64,000 nt of DNA from Skermanella stibiiresistens SB22 (GCF_000576635.1 NZ_AVFL01000001.1:310001-374000), one strand, 5' to 3'; shown: positions 50,925 through 61,781, numbered from the stretch's first letter. Translations and numbers: made by a program. Notes: generated by a model from the letters alone, not told the origin.

Positions 50925-52889
50925 ATGCAGACGGCTGAACAAATCCAGAAAGTCGCCGTCACCCTGCCGGATGGCAGCGTGCGCGATTATGATGCCCCGG
51001 TGACGGGCTTGCAGATTGCCGAGTCGATCGGCAAGCGGCTGGCCAAGGACGCGATCGCCGTCAAGGTCGACGGCGATCTGCGCGACCTCACTACCGGCAT
51101 CACCGCGGATGCGGCCGTCGAGATCGTCACCCGCGACCACGTGGATGCCCTCGGCCTGATTCGCCATGACGCCGCCCATGTCATGGCCGAAGCCGTCCAG
51201 TCGCTCTATCCCGGCACGCAGGTCACGATTGGCCCGGCGATCGCCAACGGATTCTATTACGACTTCGCGCGCGACGAGCCGTTCACGCCTGACGACCTCG
51301 AGAAGATCGAGGCGCGGATGCGCGAGATTGTCGGGCGCGACGCCCGGTTCGAGCGCGAGGTCTGGGACCGCGACGAGGCGATCCGCTTCTTCGAGGACCG
51401 GGGCGAGAAGTACAAGGCCGAGCTGATTCGCGACCTGCCCGGAACGGAGGACATCTCCGTCTACCGCCAGGGCGAGTGGCTCGACCTGTGCCGCGGGCCT
51501 CACATGCCGTCCACCGGCAGGCTGGGCCAGGGCTTCAAGCTGATGAAGGTGGCGGGAGCCTATTGGCGCGGCGACCACCGCAACGCCATGCTCCAGCGCA
51601 TCTACGGCACGGCGTGGCGCGACGAGAAGGAGCTGAAGGCCCACCTCCACCAGCTGGAGGAGGCCGAGAAGCGCGACCACCGCCGGCTCGGCCGGGAGAT
51701 GGATCTGTTCCACCTCCAGGAGGAGGCGGTCGGCAGCGTGTTCTGGCACGACAAGGGCTATACCCTGTGGCGGACTTTGGAGAACTACGTCCGCTCCCGC
51801 TTGCAGCGGTCCGGCTACATCGAGGTCAAGACGCCGCAGCTGATCGACCGTGCCCTGTGGGTCGCGTCGGGCCACTGGGAGAAGTTCCGGGAGGCCATGT
51901 TCACGGCCAACGCCGACGACGAGAAGGTCCTGGCGCTGAAGCCGATGAACTGCCCGGCCCATGTCCAGATCTACAAGCAGGGCATCACCAGCTACCGCGA
52001 CCTACCGCTGCGGATGGCCGAATTCGGCTCCTGCCATCGCAATGAGCCGTCGGGCAGCCTACATGGTATCATGCGGGTGCGGGCGTTCACCCAGGATGAC
52101 GCCCACATCTTCTGCACGCCGGACCAGATCACGGCGGAGAGCATCGCGTTCTGCGACCTGCTGCTGAGCGTCTACAAGGACCTCGGCTTCACCGACGTGT
52201 CGGTCAAGTTCTCCGACCGTCCGGCCACCCGCGCTGGCACCGACGACGTCTGGGATCGGGCCGAGGCCGCGCTTCGCGAGGCGATCGAGGCGGCTGGTCT
52301 GCCGTACACCATGAACCCCGGCGAGGGCGCCTTCTATGGCCCGAAGCTGGAGTTCGTGCTGCGCGACGCGATCGGCCGCGATTGGCAGTGCGGCACCTTG
52401 CAGGTCGATTTCGTGCTGCCGGAGCGGCTGGACGCGGAATATGTCGGCGAGGATGGCGCGCGTCATCGGCCGGTGATGCTCCACCGGGCCATCCTGGGCT
52501 CGATGGAACGCTTCATCGGCATGCTGATCGAGCATTACGCCGGCAAGTTCCCGCTGTGGCTGGCGCCGCTGCAGGCGGTGGTCGCGACCATCACCAACGA
52601 GGCGGACGGCTACGCCGCCGAGGTGGCGAACGAACTTCGCCGCGCCGGGATCAGGGTCGAGCTTGACACGCGGAACGAGAAGATCAACTTCAAGGTCCGA
52701 GAACACAGCCTCGCCAAGGTCCCGCTGATGGTCGTCGTCGGCAAGCGCGAGGCGGAGGAGCGGGCTGTGGCATTACGTCGTCTCGGCGGCAAGGATCAGG
52801 AAGTTCTTGCTCTCGACGCCGCTGTCAATACAATTGTGGCCGAAGCGAGGTCGCCTCTTGGCGATCTTGCCCCGGAATCACCATTCTAA
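50925..52889 (+). CDS. thrS: Threonyl-tRNA synthetase
   Basis: Class II synthetase of 654 residues (E. coli 642) charging tRNA-Thr. Domains in order: TGS (about 1-65), editing domain with [10 protein letters not shown] and CRGPH, then the catalytic core. The core has MNCPAHV (zinc Cys), motif 2 SCHRNEPSG and motif 3 region [16 protein letters not shown]. The anticodon-binding domain starts near [11 protein letters not shown]. The ATG was preferred to a TTG four codons upstream. It is followed by infC, the ancestral thrS-infC pairing. Confidence 0.97.
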   Translation: MQTAEQIQKVAVTLPDGSVRDYDAPVTGLQIAESIGKRLAKDAIAVKVDGDLRDLTTGITADAAVEIVTRDHVDALGLIRHDAAHVMAEAVQSLYPGTQVTIGPAIANGFYYDFARDEPFTPDDLEKIEARMREIVGRDARFEREVWDRDEAIRFFEDRGEKYKAELIRDLPGTEDISVYRQGEWLDLCRGPHMPSTGRLGQGFKLMKVAGAYWRGDHRNAMLQRIYGTAWRDEKELKAHLHQLEEAEKRDHRRLGREMDLFHLQEEAVGSVFWHDKGYTLWRTLENYVRSRLQRSGYIEVKTPQLIDRALWVASGHWEKFREAMFTANADDEKVLALKPMNCPAHVQIYKQGITSYRDLPLRMAEFGSCHRNEPSGSLHGIMRVRAFTQDDAHIFCTPDQITAESIAFCDLLLSVYKDLGFTDVSVKFSDRPATRAGTDDVWDRAEAALREAIEAAGLPYTMNPGEGAFYGPKLEFVLRDAIGRDWQCGTLQVDFVLPERLDAEYVGEDGARHRPVMLHRAILGSMERFIGMLIEHYAGKFPLWLAPLQAVVATITNEADGYAAEVANELRRAGIRVELDTRNEKINFKVREHSLAKVPLMVVVGKREAEERAVALRRLGGKDQEVLALDAAVNTIVAEARSPLGDLAPESPF

Positions 52890-52944
52890 CCCTGGAGCGA
52901 TTCAGGGCCGGCCGTTCGCGGCCGGGATCGAAGACAACTCCGGA

Positions 52945-53002
52945 CGCCTGGTCCCGGGTGGGTTTTGAGCACCCGCCCGGGAAACCACCGAGGCACCAGG
53001 CG
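52945..53002 (+). promoter_or_regulatory. Structured leader upstream of infC
   Basis: An outer 8-bp stem (CGCCTGGT 52945-52952 with ACCAGGCG 52995-53002) encloses an 11-bp stem with one G-U pair (52953-52963 with 52971-52981, loop of seven). It ends 11 bases before the infC Shine-Dalgarno. No T-run follows, so it is more likely a translational or processing element than a terminator. Confidence 0.5.
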
Positions 53003-53028
53003 CCGGTCACAACGAGGGAGACTATTCC

Positions 53029-53565
53029 ATAGCCAGACCAAATGCCGACTCCACACCGTCCCGTGATGGGCCGCGGGTCAATCGGGAAATCAATGTTCGC
53101 TCCGTCCGCTTGGTGGATGCCGCCGGCGAAATGGTTGGAGTCGTGTCCATTCGCGACGCCCTGATCGCCGCGGAAGAGGCCGGGCTCGACCTTGTCGAGG
53201 TTTCCCCGAATGCGGACCCGCCGGTGTGCAAGATCCTCGACTATGGCAAGTTCAAGTACGAGGCGCAGAAGCGGGCCAACGAGGCGCGCAAGAAGCAGAA
53301 GATCATCGAGGTCAAGGAGATCAAGATGAGGCCGAACATTGATGACAACGATTACGACGTCAAGATGCGCAGCGCCCGTCGGTTCCTTGAGGAGGGCGAC
53401 AAGGTGAAGGTCACCATGCGCTTCCGCGGTCGTGAGATGGCTCACCAGGATCTTGGCATGAACGTGCTGGTCAAGGTGCGCGACGATCTCCTGGAGATGG
53501 CCAAGGTCGAGCAGATGCCCAAGCTCGAAGGCCGTCAGATGATCATGGTCCTGGCTCCCAAATGA
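53029..53565 (+). CDS. infC: Translation initiation factor IF-3, AUA start codon
   Basis: 178 residues. IF-3 prevents premature 50S joining and checks start-codon pairing. The N-terminal domain ([20 protein letters not shown], then [20 protein letters not shown]) and C-terminal domain ([30 protein letters not shown]) are both complete. The only start that keeps the conserved N-terminus is ATA at 53029, eight bases after GAGGGAG; the first in-frame ATG/GTG candidate at 53110 would delete 27 residues. E. coli infC uses AUU, which IF-3 itself represses, so the same autoregulation is likely. rpmI and rplT do not follow. Confidence 0.93.
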   Translation: MARPNADSTPSRDGPRVNREINVRSVRLVDAAGEMVGVVSIRDALIAAEEAGLDLVEVSPNADPPVCKILDYGKFKYEAQKRANEARKKQKIIEVKEIKMRPNIDDNDYDVKMRSARRFLEEGDKVKVTMRFRGREMAHQDLGMNVLVKVRDDLLEMAKVEQMPKLEGRQMIMVLAPK

Positions 53566-53620
53566 CGCGTTGACCGTATCAAGGGCCCGGCGGGCGAACA
53601 CGCCGGAGCCCCAACGCAAG

Positions 53621-53653
53621 AAAGCCCGCCGTATGGCGGGCTTTCACGTTTTT
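53621..53653 (+). terminator. Intrinsic terminator after infC
   Basis: Perfect 10-bp stem AAAGCCCGCC / GGCGGGCTTT with a GTAT loop, followed within a few bases by TTTTT. Confidence 0.85.
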
Positions 53654-53695
53654 GGGGCCTGGGCCGGCTAGCCAGAGCTAGCTGGCGGAAGCCGA

Positions 53696-53920
53696 TCAGT
53701 TGCCGTCGCGCACTTCCCGGCTCTTGTCCTGGATGGCGTTGCCGACATTCTCCATCGCCTGGCCGGTCTGCTTGGCCGCGTTGCTGACGCTGTTGTCGAT
53801 CGACTCGCCGGCGCGTTCCGCCGGACCTTCGTTATCGCAGGCCGCGAGTGCCGGAACACCCAGCACCAGGAACGTACCCAGGGCGACGCGTCGAAGAGTG
53901 GAACCGGTCATGGAAAACAT
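53696..53920 (-). CDS. Small lipoprotein (entericidin-like)
   Basis: 74 residues. A lipoprotein signal peptide ends in the lipobox ALAAC. The short mature part (AGESIDNSVSNAAKQTGQAM, then ENVGNAIQDKSREVRDGN) is amphipathic and helical. It resembles entericidin-type stress lipoproteins; function is not established. Two in-frame ATGs exist (53920 and 53911); the first has GAAGG upstream. A candidate EcfG promoter lies 35 bases before it, consistent with general-stress induction. Confidence 0.75.
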   Translation of the reverse strand: MFSMTGSTLRRVALGTFLVLGVPALAACDNEGPAERAGESIDNSVSNAAKQTGQAMENVGNAIQDKSREVRDGN

Positions 53921-53954
53921 GGAGCAACCTTCGGAATTGTTTGCATTGCTCCAC

Positions 53955-53980
53955 GAACACGTGCCGGCTGTATTTTGTTC
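53955..53980 (-). promoter_or_regulatory. Candidate EcfG-type promoter of the small lipoprotein gene
   Basis: Minus strand GGAAC (53980-53976), 17 bases, TGTT (53958-53955), the same spacing and -10 variant as at 29928-29953. Confidence 0.45.
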
Positions 53981-53996
53981 CGCCGTGTATGGTCGG

Positions 53997-54218
53997 CTAT
54001 TCGGCCGATCGTCCGTCAAGACGGTCATGGATCGACAGCGCTTGTTGGATGTTCCCGGTCGCCGCGGTCTCATGGAAACGCTGTTCCGTATTCCAGGCCG
54101 CCAATGCCTGGAGGCTCATTTCCTCGATGAGGCTGTTTAGACTGACTCCTCGGGCATGTGCCAATGTCGTCAGCCGCTCCGCGGTATCGTCTTCCAAATG
54201 TATCGTCAGCATGCTCAT
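53997..54218 (-). CDS. Ribbon-helix-helix (antitoxin-like) DNA-binding protein
   Basis: 73 residues from the ATG preceded by GGAG. The N-terminal MLTIHLEDDTAERLTTLA gives the ribbon and first helix, and RGVSLNSLIEEMSLQALAAW the second helix, as in Arc/HicB/CopG-type antitoxins. No toxin-like gene adjoins on either side, so it is an orphan antitoxin or a simple repressor. The longer open frame upstream (from 54335) has no family similarity. Confidence 0.75.
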   Translation of the reverse strand: MSMLTIHLEDDTAERLTTLAHARGVSLNSLIEEMSLQALAAWNTEQRFHETAATGNIQQALSIHDRLDGRSAE

Positions 54219-54310
54219 GGCAAAAACTCCAGACACTCCGCTGGGGTTAGGACAGGAAGGAGCTGCCAGGAAAGTTATGACGAGACCAACTGGCGGAATT
54301 GTAGGCGTAG

Positions 54311-54337
54311 CCGTAGGTCGAGAGCGGATGGGCACCC
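54311..54337 (+). repeat. Degenerate half copy of the 3914-3943 repeat arm
   Basis: Shares, in order, CCGTAGGTCG, AGAGCG and GCACCC with the left arm of the palindromic element at 3914-3995, with a 3-base gap and a few mismatches. No second arm is visible. Confidence 0.4.
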
Positions 54338-54367
54338 TGCGCGGCTGGCGACTTTAGTCATAGAGGA

Positions 54368-54392
54368 AGGCCGGGAAGCGACGCTCCCCGGC
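54368..54392 (-). terminator. Candidate terminator hairpin after pckA
   Basis: GGCCGGGAAGCG and CGCTCCCCGGCC pair with one mismatch and almost no loop, about 50 bases beyond the pckA stop. Only a weak T-rich stretch follows on the minus strand. Confidence 0.4.
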
Positions 54393-54442
54393 CCTGTTCC
54401 TTGCCACGATGGTCGGTCGCTCAGCCGGTCACCCGGCTGGGG

Positions 54443-56050
<1,608 letters not shown>

Positions 56051-56127
56051 GGTGATTCTCTCCACATTATTTTTTCTATCCGGCGGACCGGGTTTACGTT
56101 TTGGCCGGTGCGTCTGACCCGTATGGG

Positions 56128-56910
56128 TCAGCCCGGCGTTTCCCCTCGCCGGTCGCGCGCCCGCTTGACCAGCCTCACGAGTTCCGCCCGAACGCTTTCG
56201 GCGTCGAACACGGGACGATCGAAGGCCAACCGGGCCGTCCTCCCCTCCAGACGCAGGTCGCATCCGTCGGGGTCGACGCCGGTCAGCTTCCAGCCGCCCT
56301 CGCCCTGCCCAAGCAGCGCGGTCGCGTACAGCGCGACCGCGTCGGCGTGGTCCTCGTTCATATGCTCTACGATATCCGGCTCCCGTAATGCCAGTGTCTC
56401 GATATCTGGGAGGCGAAAAAGGAGGTCCTCGCCGGCGATCCAGTGAATGCGGCCGAAACCGGCCACCAGATGCGCCCGCTCCACCGCGATCCGGTAGATG
56501 GAGAAGTCGCCGAATCCCGCGTAGAAGGATGCGCTCTCATGCCGCGCCAGGAAACGGACACGATGACGCGGGTCCTCGCTGCGCTCCGCCCGGCCCAGCA
56601 CCGACACGCGCGGGCCGGTCAGCGGCTCCGCCAATCCCTGGGTCCCGTCGAACAGCAGCCCGACGCGCGGGTCGGCCTTGATGTTGGCCGTGTGGTCGGC
56701 CAAGTCCGAGATCAGCAGCAGGGGTGAGCCGTCCAGGTCGAGCGCCGCCAGCACCAGCGAGGGATACGGCCAGCCACCCGCGTCGCGCTGGGCGGTCGAC
56801 AGGGTCGCGCGGTCGGCCGACCGCATCACGCGGCGCGCCACTTCGGCCGGGGTTGGACCCGGGTTCGGCCCCCGGGCTGGGATGGCGGCATTCCCGGAAC
56901 TGGTATTCAT
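56128..56910 (-). CDS. HugZ/pyridoxamine 5'-phosphate oxidase-like protein with DUF2470
   Basis: 260 residues. An N-terminal split-barrel FMN/heme-binding domain (about 20-165: YPSLVLAALDLDGSPLLLIS, FLARHESASFYAGFGDF) is followed by a DUF2470 domain (about 175-255: EPDIVEHMNEDHADAVALYA). HugZ-type proteins degrade or handle heme; others of this layout are uncharacterised. It lies 77 bases before pckA on the same strand. The ATG gives the family's normal N-terminus, though no clear ribosome binding site is seen. Confidence 0.82.
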   Translation of the reverse strand: MNTSSGNAAIPARGPNPGPTPAEVARRVMRSADRATLSTAQRDAGGWPYPSLVLAALDLDGSPLLLISDLADHTANIKADPRVGLLFDGTQGLAEPLTGPRVSVLGRAERSEDPRHRVRFLARHESASFYAGFGDFSIYRIAVERAHLVAGFGRIHWIAGEDLLFRLPDIETLALREPDIVEHMNEDHADAVALYATALLGQGEGGWKLTGVDPDGCDLRLEGRTARLAFDRPVFDAESVRAELVRLVKRARDRRGETPG

Positions 56911-57055
56911 CGAGGACACCCACCATTTTCCAGGGCTCGAACACCCTTTTTCGCGCCGCAATAGTGCCATATTGGCAAACCACAGTGCGGGAGCGGAAGA
57001 GGGATTTTCCGCATCCCGACGGATGCTCCACTTCGAGGTGTAGAGGAGACGCGCG

Positions 57056-57754
57056 TTGCCGCAAACGATCGCGCTGGTTGACGACGACCGCAACATTCTG
57101 ACGTCGGTGTCGATCGCGCTGGAAGCCGAGGGCTTCGAGGTCCGAACCTATGCCGACGGCGACGAGGCGTTGCGCGGGATGACCGCCAAGCCGGTCGATC
57201 TGGCCGTGCTGGACATCAAGATGCCGCGCATGGACGGCATGGAACTGCTGTCGCGCCTGCGGCAGGTCAGCGGCCTGCCCATCATCTTCCTGACATCCAA
57301 GGACGACGAGGTCGACGAGGTGCTGGGACTGCGCATGGGCGCCGACGACTACATCAAGAAGCCGTTCAGCCAGCGCCTGCTGATCGAGCGCATCCGGGCG
57401 CTGTTGCGCCGGGAGCAGATGCGGCAGGACAAGACCGGCGGTGAGCCGAGCGCCGTGATCACCCGCGGCGATCTTGTGCTGGACCCGGCGCGCCACGCCT
57501 GCACCTGGAAGGGTCAAACGATCGAGCTGACCGTCACCGAGTTCCTGCTGGTCAAGGCGCTGGCGGTGCGTCCCGGACACGTCAAGAGCCGCGACCAACT
57601 GATGGACGCCGCCTATGGCGAGCACATCTACGTCGACGACCGCACGATCGACAGCCACATCAAGCGGCTGCGCAAGAAATTCAAGGCGATCGACGACGAT
57701 TTCGGCCAGATCGAAACCCTGTACGGCGTCGGCTATCGATACCGTGATGCCTGA
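57056..57754 (+). CDS. chvI: Response regulator ChvI
   Basis: OmpR-type regulator of 232 residues. The receiver domain has IALVDDDRN, phospho-acceptor Asp in [27 protein letters not shown] and [11 protein letters not shown]. The C-terminal winged helix has [20 protein letters not shown] and [18 protein letters not shown]. The [20 protein letters not shown] stretch is characteristic of ChvI. It starts at TTG with GAGGAG upstream. ChvI-ChvG senses acid and envelope stress in rhizobia and agrobacteria. Its end overlaps chvG by eight bases. Confidence 0.93.
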   Translation: MPQTIALVDDDRNILTSVSIALEAEGFEVRTYADGDEALRGMTAKPVDLAVLDIKMPRMDGMELLSRLRQVSGLPIIFLTSKDDEVDEVLGLRMGADDYIKKPFSQRLLIERIRALLRREQMRQDKTGGEPSAVITRGDLVLDPARHACTWKGQTIELTVTEFLLVKALAVRPGHVKSRDQLMDAAYGEHIYVDDRTIDSHIKRLRKKFKAIDDDFGQIETLYGVGYRYRDA

Positions 57755-59447
57755 AGGCGGCTCGGTTTTCCGGTCCCAGCCGAAGGGGCCGGCGCGACCG
57801 GCGGTGGATGCAGCCAGCCGGGAGGGGGGGCGTTCCGGCGACGGTCTGACGGTGCGCCGCTTTCGCCGCGCGCTGTCGCCGCTGACGCTCCGGATCCTGG
57901 CGGTCAACGTGCTGGCGTTGGCGATCCTGGTGGGAGGGCTGCTCTATCTCGGCCGCTATCAGGACAGGCTGATCGAAAGCGAGTTGGAGGCGCTCAGCAC
58001 CGAGGCGCGGATCTTCGCCGGCGCCATCGGCGAGGCGGCGATCACGCGGGGCGGCGACGAGACCAACGAGCTGTCGCACGATCTGGCGCGCCAGATGGTC
58101 CGGCGGCTGGTCGAGACGACCGACACGCGGACCCGCCTGTTCGATCCGTCCGGCATGCTGGTGGCCGATAGCCGGGTGCTGATCGGCCCCGGCGGCGTCG
58201 TCCAGATCGAGGAACTGCCGCCGCCTATTCAAGGAGGACCGATCGCCCGCTTCGCGATCGACCTGTACGACAAGATCGTCAACGCGCTGCCGTCGCGCGA
58301 CAAGTTCCCGGTGTTCCGCGAGGGCCCCGTCCAGGAGGCCAACCGCTACGCCGACGTCGTCAGGGCGCTGGCCGGGGATATCGGCGCCAGCGTCTGGACC
58401 ACGCCCGACCACGGCATGATGCTGACGGTGGCGGTCCCCGTGCAGCGGTTCAAGCAGGTGCTGGGAGCGGTCATGCTGTCGCGCGGCGGCGCCCAGATCG
58501 ACGCGGCGATCCGCTCGGTCCGGCTCGACATCCTCAAGGTGTTCGCGGTGGCGCTGGCGGTCACCGTGCTGCTGTCGTTCTATCTGGCGGGAACGATCGC
58601 GCGGCCGATCCGCAAGCTGGCGGTGGCGGCCGACCATGTCCGGCGCGGTCATGGCCGGCATCACGAGATCCCCGACTTCAGCCGCCGCGGCGACGAGATC
58701 GGCGACCTGTCGGGCGCGTTGCGCGACATGACGGCGGCGCTGTGGCAGCGGATGGACGCGATCGAGAGTTTCGCGGCCGATGTCGCGCACGAGATCAAGA
58801 ACCCGCTGACCAGCCTGCGGAGCGCCGTCGAGACCGTCGCCCGGGTGCGCGATCCCGACCAGCAGCGCCGGCTGATGTCGATCATCGAGGATGACATCCA
58901 CCGGATGGACCGGCTGATCAGCGACATCTCCAACGCGTCCCGGTTGGACGCCGAACTGAGTCGGGCCGAGTCGGAGCCGGTGGATATCGGGCGGATGCTG
59001 CGGATGCTGGCGGACATCCACCAGACCACGGCGGCGGAACGTTCGGCTCCCCGCATCAAGCTCGAACTGCCCGCTGGCGGCGACCTGACCGTGCCCGGCC
59101 TGGAGAGTCGTCTGGTGCAGGTGTTCCAGAACGTGATGGCCAACGCCGTGTCGTTCTCGCCACCCGATGGGGTCGTCACGGTCAGCGCCGCCGTGACGGG
59201 CGACCGGGTCGAGGTGACGGTGGGGGACGACGGTCCCGGTATCCCGGAAACCAAGCTGGACGCGATCTTCGACCGCTTCTACACCGAACGCCCGGCCGGC
59301 GAGAAGTTCGGGACCCATTCCGGCCTGGGCCTGAGCATCTCCAAGCAGATCGTCGACGCCCATGGCGGCGAGATCTTCGCGCGCAACCGGAGTGACGGCG
59401 ACCATGGGCGCGGCGCGGTCTTCACCGTCAGCCTGCCGCGCGCCTGA
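57747..59447 (+). CDS. chvG: Sensor histidine kinase ChvG
   Basis: 566 residues. A cytosolic N-terminus is followed by a membrane helix (about 52-72), periplasmic sensor domain (about 75-270), second helix (about 275-295), HAMP, then the kinase core. The H-box is [20 protein letters not shown], the N-box lies near [14 protein letters not shown], and the G-boxes are GDDGPGIP and HSGLGLSIS. The periplasmic domain with [19 protein letters not shown] is typical of ChvG. The ATG overlaps the chvI end, indicating coupling. The usual downstream hprK and PTS genes are absent. Confidence 0.93.
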   Translation: MPEGGSVFRSQPKGPARPAVDAASREGGRSGDGLTVRRFRRALSPLTLRILAVNVLALAILVGGLLYLGRYQDRLIESELEALSTEARIFAGAIGEAAITRGGDETNELSHDLARQMVRRLVETTDTRTRLFDPSGMLVADSRVLIGPGGVVQIEELPPPIQGGPIARFAIDLYDKIVNALPSRDKFPVFREGPVQEANRYADVVRALAGDIGASVWTTPDHGMMLTVAVPVQRFKQVLGAVMLSRGGAQIDAAIRSVRLDILKVFAVALAVTVLLSFYLAGTIARPIRKLAVAADHVRRGHGRHHEIPDFSRRGDEIGDLSGALRDMTAALWQRMDAIESFAADVAHEIKNPLTSLRSAVETVARVRDPDQQRRLMSIIEDDIHRMDRLISDISNASRLDAELSRAESEPVDIGRMLRMLADIHQTTAAERSAPRIKLELPAGGDLTVPGLESRLVQVFQNVMANAVSFSPPDGVVTVSAAVTGDRVEVTVGDDGPGIPETKLDAIFDRFYTERPAGEKFGTHSGLGLSISKQIVDAHGGEIFARNRSDGDHGRGAVFTVSLPRA

Positions 59448-59538
59448 GGATTTCCGGGCCAGCCTGATCTTGTGGCCCGATCTTGTGGCAAGGTCTGGTT
59501 CGGGCGTATCATCGATAAGGTTTGAATTGGTGGCGGCG

Positions 59539-59958
59539 ATGAACGGCACTCTTGGTATCGCATTCTCGGGCTTGGCGGCGGAAACCCGGCGGATCGACGC
59601 GAGCGCGTCAAACGTCGCGAACGCGCGCGTCACCGGCGCGCTCCCCGGCAAGGGTGGGGTCACGGAGGGACGGGCGCCCTATGTGCCGGTCGCCGCCACG
59701 CAGGGCGATGTCCGGACGGGGGACGGTCAAGGGGCCGGAGTGCGCTCCGGCGTCAAGCCGCTGTCCTCGCCGATCGTCGCCGAATATGACCCGTCGTCGT
59801 CCGACGCCAACTCCCAGGGGATGGTGGGGGTGCCGAACGTCGACTACGGCGCCGAGGTGTCCCAGCAGATCCTGGGGTCGCGTGCCTACTCGGCCAACCT
59901 GTCGGTTGTCCGGACCACCGACGAGATGACGCGCGACTTGCTGAACATGCGGACGTGA
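59539..59958 (+). CDS. Flagellar basal-body rod-like protein (FlgC/FlgB-type ends)
   Basis: 139 residues. The N-terminus (LGIAFSGLAAETRRIDASAS followed by NVAN) matches the N-terminal motif of flagellar rod and hook proteins. The C-terminus (YGAEVSQQILGSRAYSANLS, then VVRTTDEMTRDLLNMRT) matches their C-terminal coiled-coil motif. It is short like FlgC but has a divergent middle (about 40-90). No other flagellar gene is in the window. It could be a displaced rod component or a protein that reuses the rod ends. The start (ATG 59539) could be a few codons earlier. Confidence 0.72.
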   Translation: MNGTLGIAFSGLAAETRRIDASASNVANARVTGALPGKGGVTEGRAPYVPVAATQGDVRTGDGQGAGVRSGVKPLSSPIVAEYDPSSSDANSQGMVGVPNVDYGAEVSQQILGSRAYSANLSVVRTTDEMTRDLLNMRT

Positions 59959-60085
59959 CGGACCGGTCATTCCGTTTTGGTTCCTGATTCGGACCCTGTT
60001 CGCGTTATGATCCGGTAATGTGCCATTTCCGAGTCGCGTGCGTCGACGGCTCCCATGCAGGACCGTTGTCCCAGGAGAGTTTCCC

Positions 60086-60859
60086 ATGATCGCCAAGACC
60101 GGGCCGACCCCGCTCGTCGGCATACCAGCGTGTGTCCGCCGAATGGGCGCGCATCCTTTCCACATCGCCGGCGATAAATATGTCCGCGCCGTCTCCGAGG
60201 GTGCCGGCGCGCTGCCCCTGGTGATCCCGGCGCTCGGCGCCTCGCTCGACATCGGCGACCTGCTGGGGCGGCTCGATGGACTGCTGATCACCGGCAGCCC
60301 GTCGAACGTGGAGCCGGCGCGCTATGGCGGACCCTCCAGCGTGGCCGGAACCCTGCACGATCCGGAGCGTGACGACACCACCCTGCCGCTGATCCGGGCG
60401 GCGGTGTCGGCCGGCGTTCCGCTGCTGGCGATCTGCCGCGGCATCCAGGAATTGAATGTGGCGTTAGGCGGCACGCTGCATCAGCGGGTCCAGGAACTGC
60501 CCGGTAAGCTCGACCACCGGGCCGACGATGAACGGCCGGTCGAAGAGCAATACGCCAAGGTCCACCCGGTCAGCCTTACGCCTGGCGGTGTTCTCGCCCG
60601 GATCACGGGTGCCGCGGAGATCCGGGTGAACTCGATCCACGCCCAGGCGATCGACCGCGTGGCCGACGGCTTGAGCGTCGAGGCGGTGGCGCCCGACGGG
60701 CTGGTCGAGGCGGTCAGCGTCACGGGAGCCGCCAGCTTCGCTCTCGCCATCCAATGGCATCCGGAATGGCGCTTCTGGGAATGCGCCGACAGCTCCGCGA
60801 TCTTCCGAGCGTTCGGGACGGCGTGCGCCGATCGGGCCGCCAGCCGCGCCGCCCTTTGA
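60086..60859 (+). CDS. Gamma-glutamyl-gamma-aminobutyrate hydrolase family (peptidase C26)
   Basis: Class I glutamine amidotransferase-like hydrolase of 257 residues, related to PuuD, which releases GABA from gamma-glutamyl-GABA in putrescine breakdown. The nucleophile is Cys in LLAICRGIQELNVALGG, the His and Glu are in IQWHPEW, and LLITGSPSNVEPARYGG is the typical glycine-rich loop. AGGAGA precedes the ATG; the frame is open for 22 more codons without similarity. No other polyamine gene is nearby. It converges with a MarR gene. Confidence 0.87.
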   Translation: MIAKTGPTPLVGIPACVRRMGAHPFHIAGDKYVRAVSEGAGALPLVIPALGASLDIGDLLGRLDGLLITGSPSNVEPARYGGPSSVAGTLHDPERDDTTLPLIRAAVSAGVPLLAICRGIQELNVALGGTLHQRVQELPGKLDHRADDERPVEEQYAKVHPVSLTPGGVLARITGAAEIRVNSIHAQAIDRVADGLSVEAVAPDGLVEAVSVTGAASFALAIQWHPEWRFWECADSSAIFRAFGTACADRAASRAAL

Positions 60860-60872
60860 GGCGGCCGGACGG

Positions 60873-61364
60873 TCAGACCGCCTTGGCGACCCGGTTCAGC
60901 AGGTCGATCAGGGTCGCCTGCTCCGCCTTGTTCAGGTCCTTCGCCATGGCGCGCTCGTGGGCGCGGACACGGGGAATCAGGTCCTCGATCAGCACGCTGC
61001 CAGCGGGGCTCAGTTCGAGCGCGTAGGACCGGCGGTCGTTGGGCGAGGGGGCCCGCACCACCCAGCCGCGGCTTTCCAACCGGTCGATCACCGCGACCAT
61101 GGTCGAGCGGTCGATGCCGACCGCGTTGCCCAATTCGGACTGGCTCAACCCGTGGTTCTCGCGGATCAGGATCAGGACGCCGAACTGCCCCGGGGTGATG
61201 TCATGGGGCGCCACCGCGTTCTGGAAGTTCTGAAAAACGGCGATTTGAGCCTTGCGCAGGTTATAGCCGACCAGTTCCGGCAGCAAACCAAGGGCAAGCT
61301 TCGGCTGGCGGTTGTCCCGTGCGCGCGGGCGCTTCAGGACTTGTTCTCTCGCGGTGTCAGGCAA
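60873..61364 (-). CDS. MarR family transcriptional regulator
   Basis: 163 residues, winged-helix dimeric regulator. The recognition region is LSQSELGNAVGIDRSTMVAV, and the wing is VRAPSPNDRRSYALELSPAG. It starts at a TTG with GAGGGAG six bases upstream. It is alone on its strand and 13 bases from the end of the C26 hydrolase gene, so the regulated gene is uncertain. MarR proteins commonly respond to phenolic or aromatic ligands. Confidence 0.88.
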   Translation of the reverse strand: MPDTAREQVLKRPRARDNRQPKLALGLLPELVGYNLRKAQIAVFQNFQNAVAPHDITPGQFGVLILIRENHGLSQSELGNAVGIDRSTMVAVIDRLESRGWVVRAPSPNDRRSYALELSPAGSVLIEDLIPRVRAHERAMAKDLNKAEQATLIDLLNRVAKAV

Positions 61365-61781
61365 GTTCGCTCCCTCGATTTGGCTATTGGCGCGTCAAGG
61401 CGGCGATGCGTCCCCGGATCCCGAACCGAAACCCGACGCCAGCCCTATGATTCGCCCCTGGGTACGGCTGATTGGATATCCCTAAAATATGAGGGTGATC
61501 GCGTCCTCGTATCCCACCTTGTACGCGCCTTGCAACCACTACCATGTCGCAGGGGTAAGGCTTGCCAAAAAAGCATGGCAGACAAGCCTATGGCGCATTG
61601 GTCGGGAGCCGCCCTTCGGCCACCTTGCTGGTGGAAGTGAGGCCTCTTCCCCTGGAGGCAATCGCCCGGTCCTCGGTCTCCCCTGCCGCATCCGGGCTCC
61701 CGCAACGGAGCTTCAGCGCCCGGCCGCCCCCTGGCCGGGCGTCTCCGTCGCGGATTTCCCGACTTCGACGATCAGTCGTTA
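61365..61781. other. Gene-free region with several inverted repeats
   Basis: About 420 bases with no convincing gene. Hairpin-forming segments are AGGCTTGCC with GGCA-GA-CAAGCCT (61558-61589), GCCGCCCTTCGGC, CCACCTTGCTGGTGG and GCCCGGCC with GGCCGGGC (near 61719-61741). A small RNA, gene remnants or chance are all possible. Confidence 0.35.

Noticed and set aside
53997-54335. Toxin-antitoxin module
   Set aside because: Only an RHH antitoxin-like protein is present; neighbouring frames show no toxin features.
57681-59663. 660-codon open frame opposite chvG
   Set aside because: Shadow of chvG codon bias; no motif and no ribosome binding site.
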